Source of the DNA: Aquimarina rhabdastrellae
Lineage (GTDB): Bacteria; Bacteroidota; Bacteroidia; Flavobacteriales; Flavobacteriaceae
Assembly (NCBI GenBank): GCA_947387485.1
Contig: CANDNT010000001.1
Location: forward strand, 682,001 to 746,000
Direction: 5' to 3'
Length of the DNA stretch: 64,000 bases
The position numbers and the translations under genes were made by a program. Below are positions 21,801 through 33,800 of the stretch, one piece after another (position 1 is the first letter of the stretch; each line of letters starts with the position of its first letter). Under the pieces are notes generated by a model, which ran no database searches, had not been told where the DNA came from, and saw only the letters and a list, made by a program, of their open reading frames with translations.

Positions 21801-24800
21801 ACGATTGAATTGGTAACAATCCTGAAACTCCTTCTACAATGCCTTCTTCTGTTAGAATACTTGCCGAAGTTCTTAGATTTTGTGCTAATTCAGCTATTGT
21901 TTGATGCGTAAATACATCTTTAACCTTGAAGAGTATATCTTGCTTTTTGGCTTTACTCACTAATTGAATTGCTTTGATCGAATCTCCACCTAACTCAAAG
22001 AAATTTGCAGTAATTCCTATCTTATCAATTCGAAGTAATTCTTGCCAAATCGCAACTAATTGCTTTTCTACTGCTGTATTTGGTGCTATGTATGTTTGCT
22101 GTATCGTTCCAAAATCTGGTTCTGGCAATTGTTTTCTATCAACTTTTCCGTTGACACTCAATGGCATTTTGTCCAAAGTCACATAATGCTTCGGTACCAT
22201 ATATTCTGGTAACGTAGCTGCTAATATCGTTTGTGCTTCTTTTTCGTCAAACTGAGCTTCGCTTACTACATATCCAATAAGTTGTTTATTTCCATTAGGA
22301 TCTGCTTTTGCAATGACTACTGATTGCGATACGGTATCCAATTGATCTAATAGTGTTTCAATTTCTCCTAATTCAATACGATACCCTCTTATTTTAACCT
22401 GATTATCTTTTCTTCCTATATAGGTGATGCTTCCATCTCTTTCCCAACTTGCTAAATCTCCCGTTTTGTATAATCGTTCTCCTTTTACAAATGGATTTTC
22501 GATAAACTTATCCGCAGTTAAGTCCTCTCTATTTAAGTAACCTCTTGCTACCTGAATTCCGCCTATACACAGCTCTCCTGCAACTCCTATAGGTTGTGAT
22601 TGTAGTGTTTCGTTAAGAATATATATTTGCGTATTGGCTACTGGATATCCAATGCTTACATGTTTTTCTACGTCTATAGTAGTAACATCTATGGCTGTAA
22701 CATCAATGGCAGCTTCGGTTGGACCGTATAAGTTATGTAGCTTCACCCAAGGTAAATGCTCTCTAAAACTACGTACCATACTCGATGTCAACGCTTCTCC
22801 ACTACAGATTACATGTTGTAACGTTTTACATTTTTCGGCATCAATATCTTCTAAAAACACCGACAACATTGAAGGTACAAAGTGCATAATTGATCCTTGT
22901 TCTTGCTGAATCAACTCTTGTAAATATTCTGGATCTTTATGACCTTCTGGCAACGCGAAAACCATTTTACATCCTACAATCAATGGCATTGTCAATTCCC
23001 AAACGGATACATCAAACGTATAGGTTGTTTTTTGAAGAATGATAGATTCTTGATTGATGTCTAAATCATCTCTCATCCACAACAGTCTATTATACAATCC
23101 TTGATGTTCGCATAATACCCCTTTTGGTTTTCCTGTCGTACCTGAAGTATATATCACATACGCCAATTGTTCTGGTGCTATGGTTGCTATCTCAAAAGTC
23201 TCTGGATAAGTTGCTAATTGTAATGCATCCAATGCCAAAATTTCTACCGCTATAGTGTCAAAAATCTTAGCAAATCGCTCTTGTGTCAATACTAAAGTGG
23301 CAGCTGTATCTTCTAACATATATGAGATACGATCCATCGGGAATGTAGGATCAATAGGAACGTATGCCCCTCCCGCTTTGAGAATGGCTACAATTCCTAT
23401 AATCATTTCGAACGAACGCTCTACACAAATAGGAACTAGTGTTTCTTGTTTAACTCCTAACTCTTTTAGCTTGTGTGCTAACTGATTTGTTTTACGATCT
23501 AGCTCAGAAAAACTCAATGTTTGTCCGTCAAAAACAATAGCGGTTGCCTTAGGTTGCACTGCTACTTGCTTTTTGAACATATCCAAAATAGAAATGCCTT
23601 CTGGATATGGAATTGCTGTAGCGTTAAAGCTAGCTATTGTCTTTTCTTCTGCACTGGTTAATAACGGAATTTTTGCAATTGCTTTTGTTGGTTCTGCTAA
23701 GATTGCTGAAACAATTGTCTCAAAATGTTCAGCAAATTGTACCATAGTTGCTTCTTTGAACAATGCTGTATTGTATTCTAGATAGAATTCTAAAGCCTTG
23801 TCTTGTTCAATTGCACTCAAACTCAATTCGAACTTAGCAGTTTGAGATTTTGGTGCATTAATCGTTACTTCAGTAGCTCCTAAATTTGTAATTGTTGCCT
23901 GCTCATTGTTTTGCAACGTAAACATTGTTTGGAAAATCGGACTTCTACTTTGATCTCTTTGTATAGCAACCTTATCTACAATTTTCTCAAACGGAATTTC
24001 TTGATGTGCGTAAGCATCTAATGTTGTTGCTTTGGTCGCTTCCAGAATTTGGATAAACGTATGATTGCTTTCTATTTGCGTACGTAATGCAATAGTATTG
24101 ACAAAGAATCCTATTAGATTTTCGACTTCTGCTTGTTCTCTATTGGCAATTGGACTTCCTACAGTAATATCTCCTTCATTGGTATATCTGTACAATAAAG
24201 TTTTATACGCTGTCAATAACGTCATAAACAATGTTGTCCCTTGTTTTTGACTGAATTCTTGTAATTTCTTTGTGATTTCAGAAGAAATCGTAAACTTGAT
24301 TTCGTTTCCTTCGTTCCCCAAAATAGCAGGTCTGCTATAGTCTGTTGCTAAAGCTAATGGCGTTGTATTAAGCAATTGCGTTTCCCAATAAGCTAATTTT
24401 TCTGTAAAATCTATTTCCTTGCTATTATTTCGTTGCCAAACGCTATAATCTGCATATTGAATTGGCAAGTCATTTATCACAGGTTCTTGGTTATTGATTG
24501 CCGCTTCGTAGAACACTTGCAATTCTTTTACAAAAATTGGCAAAGACCATCCATCTGCGGCTATATGATGCAATACAAGAACTAGTTGATGAACAGTTTC
24601 ATTTTCTTTCAATAAAACTGCGCGTAGCATATAATCCTTGCTAAGATCAAAAGGTTTGGATACGATTTCTTGTATTACCGCTTCTGATGGTTCTTGATTA
24701 TCTTGTATTACTTCAAAATTTGAAGCTTCTTGCAGTTGTTGGTATCCTATTCCGTTTTCTTCTTTATAAACTGTTCTTAGACTTTCATGTCTTGTTATTA

Positions 24801-27800
24801 ATGCTTGTATTGCATTGATTAAAGCATTCGTATCTAAGTTTCCTTTAAGTTGTAATATTGCTGGAATATGATATGCTTGACTTCCTTGTAAATTATCTAT
24901 AAACCATAATCGTTCTTGTGTAAAGGATAATGGTATTTTTTGAGTACGGTCTGCTTTGGTAATGACCGTTGTAGTTTCGCTAGACCTTCCTTCTAAAAAT
25001 GTTGCCTGAGTAGCAATAGTTGCATATTGAAAGATATCTTTGACATTGATGTTCTTTTCGAATTGCTTTCTTATCCTAGAAACTAGTTTTACCGCTAATA
25101 GTGAATGTCCACCTATTTCAAAGAAGTTAGCATTGCTACTTACTTTTGTGGTTCCTAAAACCTCATTCCATAATTCGGCTAACTTTTCTTCTATCGCTCC
25201 TTTTGGTGCTATATATTCTTGTAGTTCTATAGTATCTACAGCCGGATTAGGAAGTTTTTTTCGATCCACTTTACCATTGACACTTAGCGGCATTTCGTCT
25301 AAAGCTACATAGTATTTAGGCACCATGTATTCTGGTAATTGATTGGCTAATATCGTTATAGTAGCTTCTTTATTAAACGTTCCTTCAGTTACGACATACG
25401 CTACTAGTTGCTTGTTATTCTCTGTAACTTCTTTAGCCACAACTACTGCTTGCTGAATGGCTTCTTGTTCTTCTAATAAAGCTTCAATCTCACCTAATTC
25501 GATACGATATCCTCTTAGCTTTATTTGATTATCAATTCGCCCTACATATGCTATACTTCCATCGGCATTCCAACTTGCTAAATCTCCTGTTCTGTACAGT
25601 TTTCCTCCATGAACAAATGGATTATTGATAAACTTTTCTTGATTAAGCTCTTCTCTTTTAAGGTATCCTCTAGCCACTTGGATTCCGCCAATACACAATT
25701 CCCCTGCAACTCCAACTGGCTGTTCTTGCATCGCTGGATTCACAATATAAATTTGAGTATTTGCTACTGGATATCCAATACTTACCGTATTTGCAATCGC
25801 TTGGTGAGTTAGATCAATAGCCGTAACATCAATCGCTGCTTCTGTTGGTCCATATAAGTTGTGTAACTGTACGTTTGGCAATTGTGTTCTAAAACTCTTT
25901 ACCATACTAGCTGTCAACGCTTCTCCACTACATACAACATGTCTAAGTGAGGTACATAAGTCAGTATTGACTTCTTCTAAAAAGATCGATAACATTGAAG
26001 GAACAAAATGCATGATTGTTCCTTGTGAAGTAGCTATCAACTCTTGTAAATATAATGGATCTTTGTGTCCTTCTGGTTTTGCAAGTACCATCTGACATCC
26101 TACAATCAAAGGCATTGTTAATTCCCATACCGATACATCAAATGTATAAGTAGTTTTTTGTAAGATGATATCGTTTTGCGTGATTTCTAAATCATCTCGC
26201 ATCCACAATAATCTATTATACAAACCTTTGTGTTCGCATAAGACTCCTTTTGGTTTTCCTGTCGTACCTGAAGTATATATCACATACGCCAATTGTTCTG
26301 GCTGAATGCTTTCAACTTCGAACGTTGTATCATATATTTCGTATTCAAAATGATCTAAAACGATACTGTTTATCTCTTGTTCGAATATAGTTTCAAAACG
26401 TTTTTGTGTCAAAACAAACGTAGCTTCTATATCTCCTAGAATATATTCGATACGATCTGCTGGAAAAGTAGGATCGATAGGTACATAGGCTCCACCTGCT
26501 TTTAGAATCGCTAAGATTCCGACTATCATATCAAACGAACGTTCGACACAAATTGGTACCAATGTCTCTTTGGTAACTCCTTGATCATTTAGATAATTTG
26601 CTAGTTGATTTGTTTTTTGATCTAGTGCTTCAAAACTCAAAGTTGTTCCTTCAAAAACAATTGCTGTAGCTTTTGGTTGTGCTATTACTTGTTTTTGGAA
26701 CATATCCAAAATAGAAATCCCTTCTGGATACTCTATTTTTGTTGTATTGAAGTTCTGTAATTGTAATTTTTCAGCCTCCGAAAGTAGCTCCAAGGTATTA
26801 ATTGTAGCATTTGGAGTCGTTACAATCGCATCGATTGTATTTTTAAAGTGAGTTGCTAGCCTAGCTATTGTAGCTTCATTGTATAAAGCTGTACTATATT
26901 CGATAGCTACGGCCAATCCTCTTTCGTTTTCTGTAATGTCTAAACTTAGATCGTATTTTGATGTTTTTGTATCAAAAGTCATCAATTCAGCCTGACTTTC
27001 TCCTAGCTTGATATTAGAAACTGATTCATTGTTCTGTAAACTTAGGATCGTTTGGAAAATCGGTGTTTTACTTTGATCTCTTGTAGTAATCACTCGATCT
27101 ACGATTTTTTCAAAAGGAACTTCCTGATGCTCGTATGCTTCTAGCGTGGTTTGCTTTACTTTGGCTAAAATACTTTCGAAAGTATCGTCTCCTTCTATTT
27201 GATCGCGAATGGCAACCATATTTACAAAGAATCCTACCAATCCTGCTATTTCAGCTTGCATTCTATTGGCAATCGGACTTCCTACTGTAATATCTCCTTC
27301 GTTGGCATAGCGATACAATACAATCTTATAGATACTCATCAAGGTCATAAACAACGTTGCTTGTTGTTCTTGACTGATTTGATGTAAAGCTTTGGTGGTT
27401 GCTGTATCTATTTCAAAATGGAATTGTGCTCCTTTTGTATTTTGTATCGCAGGTCTTATGTGGTCTGTTGGAATAGCCAAAGGTGTTGTCCCTTGAAGCT
27501 GTTGTTCCCAATAAATTAGTTTTTCTTCTAAAAAGGCTTCTGTTAAATTTTCTCTTTGCCAAAGACTGTAATCAATATATTGTACCGCTAATTTTGGTAA
27601 ATCTATAGGTGTATAATGAATAGCCGCATCGTAATTAGCTTCTAATTCTTTGACAATAATAGGAATCGACCATCCATCTGAAGCAATGTGATGTGCTACG
27701 ATAATTAAGGTATATTCATGAGGAGCTGTCTCAAATAAAGTTGCTCTCAACATATCATCACTACTCAAATCAAACGGTTTAGCGATATAGGCTTCAATTG

Positions 27801-30800
27801 CCGATGCTAATTTTTCTTCTTGAATTGAAATATGTGCTAACTCAAATGAACTCGCTTCTTTTACTTTTTGGTACGGTTGTCCTTCTATTTCTTCAAATAC
27901 AGTTCGTAAACTTTCATGCCTTTGAACTACTTCTTTAAACGCTTTTTCTAGCGCTTTGCTATTGAGATCTCCTGTAAGCTTTAATCCACCTTGTACATGA
28001 TATTCTGTACTTCCTTTTAAGTGATCCAAAAACCATAAACGTTCTTGTGTAAAAGATAAAGGGATCAACTCTGGACGTTCTGCTATCGAAATATCGGTAA
28101 CTTTTGTTCCAGTTTCTTGTTGCGCTACATAAGCTGCTAATTGAGTAATTGTTGTATACTGAAAAAGATCTTTTACAGAAAGTGTTACCTGAAATACATC
28201 TTGTATCGCTGTTAACATTCGCACTGCTAATAGAGAATGTCCTCCTATCTCAAAGAAATTAGCTTGTGTACTTATGGCTTCTTTTTGCAATAGCGTTTGC
28301 CATATACGTACTAACTCCTCTTCTGTTTTATTTGTAGGTGTAACTATTTCGTCACTAGCTGCAAGATCCTGTGGTTCTGGTAGACGTTTACGGTCTATTT
28401 TTCCGCTAGGATTCAACGGAAATGCTTCCATTGTTATAAAATGATTCGGAATCATATATGCAGGAAGACTTTCTCTAAGCTTAGCTTCTACAAAGGCAGT
28501 ATCATATTCTGCTTCAGGTGTGATATACGCTACCAAAAGTGCATCTTGCTTGACCATGACCACCGATTGTTTTATGACTTCCAATCGATCTAACGTAGCT
28601 TCTATTTCGCCAAGCTCAATTCGGTATCCTCTTAATTTAACCTGATTGTCTTTTCGACCTAAATATTCTATAATTCCGTTAGGCAACCATCTTACAACAT
28701 CTCCTGTTTTGTATAAACGATCTCCTGCTTTAAACGGATTTTCGATAAACTTATCTGCTGTTAGATCTGGACGATTCCAATATCCTTTAGCTACCTGAGT
28801 ACCACCAATACACAATTCTCCTTTAACGCCTATTGGCTGCGCTTCATTTTTATCATTAAGCACATATAGCGAAGTCGTTGCAAAAGGTTTTCCGATAGGA
28901 ATGTTCACAGCTGTTTCTACTACCGAGGATGTATCGAAATAACTACTGTAAATCGTTGCTTCTGTAGGTCCGTATATATTTTCTAAAGAAGCTTTGAGTC
29001 CTAGTTTTCTATAGGCAATAATGAGTTCTAAAGGAAGGCGCTCTCCTGCCAACATCACATATTTGAGATGCTCTAAATCAATTTTTTCTTGTTGTTGCAA
29101 TGCTTCAATAAATACCGCAAATAAAGAAGGTACTAAATTGAAATGTGTAATTTTTTGCGAAGCTAGCGTCTGAATTAAAACAGGAAGTTCTGTTTCTCCG
29201 CCCTTAGTTAAAATACCTAAGCTTGCTCCTTGATAGATCCATCCAAAAAGCTCGTATACCGACACATCAAATGTAAAGGTTGTTTTTAATAACAAACGAT
29301 CTTCTTTGGTTACTGGATATGCTTTATCCATTCCGTATAGCAATGCCATTAGAGAGCGATGTTGGATCATTACTCCTTTTGGTGTTCCGGTTGTTCCCGA
29401 GGTATATATGATATATGCTAATTGCTCTGGAGTTACTATTCTTTGAGGTTTTGTTAAGGACTGTTGCTTTACTTTTTCCTCTATAGTATCCAAAGTTACT
29501 GTGGTAACCGTTTGTTGGTTTTTGAATAAAGCTTGATATTCGGCTGTAGTTATCACTGTAGTTGCCGCTGTATCTTTAAGAATAAAATCTATTCTATTTT
29601 GTGGATATTTAGGATCAATTGGTATATACGCTGCTCCTGTTTTTAACACAGCAAAGATGGTAACAACCATTTCTAGCGAACGATCCATACATATAGGAAC
29701 TAATGCTCCGTTTTCTACTCCAACTTCGATAAGATAATTAGCTAACTGATTACTTTTGGTTGCCAATTCTTGATAAGAATATGTCGTATCTTCGTGTAAC
29801 AACGCTGTAGCTTCAGGTTGAGAAGTTACTTGCTTTTCAAATAGATCTAATACTGTATCGTGAGTTATTTCAATTTCTTCATGCGTATTGAATACGTTTA
29901 ATAAAGTATCCTTTTCTAGTGATGGTAATAATTCTAGTGTATTGATGTTTTGATCTGCGCTTACTAAAACTGCCGCAGCCAAATTCATAAAATGCGTCGC
30001 AAAACGTGCTATGGTTTCTGGCTTGAACAAAGCTGTACTATATTCTAATACTATTTCTAGTTGCTCGTTTGCTTCGGTGATTTCCATACTTAAATCAAAT
30101 TTTGAAGTCTGAGTATGGTATTTTTTGAGTAAGGTATTTTTAGTTTCCGAAAATTGTGCTGGTGCTAAAGCTTCCGTATTTTGAAGCATTAACATAGTTT
30201 GGAAAATCGGAGTTCTACTTTGATCACGTTCAGAAGCTACGCGCTCTACTATCTTTTCGAAAGGAACTTCTTGATATTGATACGCTTCTAAAGTCGTTGT
30301 TTTCGTTTGCGTTAAAACTTGAGTAAATGTTAAATCAGATTCAAGTTGAGAACGAATGGCAATGGTATTTACAAAAAATCCTATCAAGTCTGATAGTTCT
30401 GCATACGGGCGATTTGCTACTGGAGTTCCTACAGTAATATCGCTTTCTCCTGTATATCTATGCAATACAACTTTATATAGACTCATCATTGTCATGAATA
30501 AGGTCGCTTCGTTTTCCTTACTCAGTGATTTTAAGCCTTTGGTTATTTCTTTGTTTAAACTAAATCGATATTGAGCACCTGCCAAATCCTGTACTACGGG
30601 ACGTTGATAATCTGTAGGTAATTGCAGTGGCGTATTATGTGTCAATTGTTGTTCCCAATACTTCAGTTGTTCGTCTAGTTCTTGTGTTGTAACTGTTTCT
30701 CTTTGCCAAATACTATAATCTGCATATTGTATCGGTAAGGTATTCGTATCTTCATTCTGAGCATATGTTTGCTGAATTTCATTAATCACTATCGGTAGTG

Positions 30801-33800
30801 ACCATCCATCAGAAGCTATATGATGCATCACGATAACTAAATAAAACACATCTTTTTGGACCTGAAGAATTTCTGCACGAAGCATATAATCATTGGCTAA
30901 ATCAAAAGGTTCTTTTATCGACTTTTGTATATAACTATCTACTTTGTTTTCTTCAATTTCGATATGATCGACTACAAAATCTAAAGGTGAGATTTTAGTT
31001 TGATATGGTAGACCTTTTTCGCTTTTATAAACGGTATGCAGTACTTCATGTTTTTGAACTACAGAGGCAATTGCTTTTTGTAACTTTTCTACATCAAGTG
31101 CTCCTTCTATATATTGAACCCCTGGAATATGATAAGCTACACTACCTTGTAATTGATCTATAAACCATAAACGTTCTTGAGTAAACGACAACGGAAGTTT
31201 TGTTGGCTTATCAGCTATCGCTTTGATTTCTTGCGTTTCTACACGTTCTGCATTTTCTATACGAGTTGCTAATTTGGCCACCGTTCGCGTCTCAAATATA
31301 TCTTGAACTTTGATCTGAACTCGCATCTTTTTACGAACCATATTAACCAATCGCACTGCTATGATCGAATGACCGCCTAACTCAAAAAAGTTATCATTCA
31401 TTCCTATTTGATCTACCTGCAATACTTGCTCCCAAATAGCAACCAATTGTTGTTCTATATCTGTGATAGGTTGTTTATAATCTATATTGTGTGAGTGATG
31501 AAAATCAGGCTCTGGAAGTGCTTTACGGTTAACTTTCCCACTAGGCATCAGTGGAAAATTCCCCATTTTTAAATAAATTTTTGGTACCATATATTCTGGC
31601 AAGTGTAACTCTAACTCCTGTTGAATATTAATTACCTCATCTTCAGTAATAACATAAGCGACTAATCGTTTACTTCCTTGATGATCGTCTTTTGCTAAAA
31701 CTACTGCTTGTTGTACAGTTTCTATATGTTCTAGAGTAGCTTCTATTTCGCCCAATTCAATTCGGTAACCTCTTAATTTAATCTGGTTATCTTTTCGCCC
31801 TATAAATTCAATCTCTCCATTAGGCACCCATTTAGCTAAGTCTCCTGTACGATAAATACGTTCATTAAGTTTAAATGGGTTAGGAATAAACTTCTCTCCT
31901 GTTAATTCACTACGATTTAAATATCCTTCGGCTACTTGTATTCCTCCTATACACAATTCTCCTGCTACTCCTATAGGTTGTGGTTCGAGTTGTTTGTTAA
32001 GAATATAAGTTTGTGTATTTGCTATAGGTTTACCTATGTTTACTTTATTATCTTTTTGTAACTCTTGTATAGTTGCCCAAACTGTAGCTTCTGTAGGTCC
32101 ATATACATTATACACTTTTCCTTGTGTAGCTGATATTAACTGTCCTTTTAGTGCTTCTGTAGTTGCTTCTCCTCCGGTCAATAAGGTAATATTCTCTTCA
32201 CTTTTCCATCCGCTTTCTAATAACATTTTCCATCTTGATGGAGTTGCTTGTATATGAGTAGGATGTATTTTGTTTATGTATTGTGCTAATGCCATAGGAT
32301 CCATTCCCATTTCATCATCAACTACCACTAAAGTTCCGCCATTACACAATGGTAGAAAAAATTCAAGTAAAGAAATATCAAAAGTATAGTTGGTAAAACT
32401 CAATACTTTTATTAATTCATTAACTCTTAATCCTAATTTCATTGCTTCTATAAAATTATATATAGAGCGATGTGCTATCATTACTCCTTTTGGTGTACCT
32501 GTAGTTCCTGAGGTATAAATAATATAGGCTAATTGTTCTGGAGTTATTTTGACACTTGGCCTCTCGGTAGGCTGTTTTTCTATTTCTATTGCTTTTTTAT
32601 CAAGAATAACAACCCTTCTATTTTGTTGTTCAAGGAATGCTTTTTGTGATTCTTTTTCAGTGATTATATAGGTTGCATTAGTATCATCTACTATAAAATC
32701 TATACGATCTTGAGGATAATTAGGATCGATGGGTACATAAGCTCCTCCTACTTTTAATATAGCCAGTATACTCACTAGCATTTTGGGACCTCTTGAAAGA
32801 CATATTGGGATAAGCTCTTTATGTTGTACTCCTAAGTTTATTAAATAATTAGCAAGCTGATTTGATTGCTGCTCTATTGCTGCATAGGTAAACGTTTCTT
32901 CTTGAAATACAATAGCTGTACCATCTGGCGAAGTTACCACGCTCTTATTAAAAGCTGTAAGTAGGGTATTATTTTTGTAATCAATCGCCCTATACGTTTG
33001 ATTAAATTCTTTTACTACACTGTTCTTTTCTTCTTGTGTTATAACTTCTATCTCTTTGAGTCTCACGTCTTGTGTAGCTGTAATCTCATTGAGAATATGT
33101 AAAACACTTTTATAGATTGTTTTTACTTCGTTTTCGGTAAAATATTTTCCATCATAATCAACTTTTAATTCCAATTGTTGATTTTCACCATAATCACACC
33201 ATCTCAGTGATAGCGGAGCATTAAACTCCATTGTACTAGCTAAATGTTTGGTTTCTATTTTAAGTCCTTCTATTGGTTCTGGAAACTTAAAAGGCTCATA
33301 ATTAACAATGATATCAAAGAGTTGTTCTCGTTGTTGAGATAGTAATCTTAAGTCTCTATTTAAGTGTCCTAAAGGATATTTTCTATACCTGTAATCTTTG
33401 CGTTGTTCATGCTTAATATGCTGTATAAATTCCTTAATCAGCATATTCTCATTATAATTTGTTTTAAATGGTATAATACCACTGAAAACACCAAAAGTTT
33501 GTCGTTCTTTTCGATTCCCTCTTTTATGAACTGGAATTCCTATACTTATTTCTTCTAATTCATTTTCTGTTTTCCCAAAATAAATAGCTAATGCTGCTAT
33601 AGTTAATTGTTGTAGATTACTTTGTGTTTGTCCAGCAAATGCTTCTAATTGTAATCTATTTTGGTTAGGTATTGTTACAGAAATTCTCCCTCCACTAGTT
33701 CGTTGATTTAACTCTTTTGGTGTAAATACAGATTTTGGAATCGTCTTGTATTTTTCATTCCAATACAGACTATCTTTTTTATAATTATCTGATTCAAAAT

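Noticed and set aside
769..32257. Many open frames of 60-120 codons on the plus strand inside the NRPS genes
   Set aside because: They lie opposite conserved NRPS domains, have no recognisable protein features and follow from the codon usage of the minus-strand genes.
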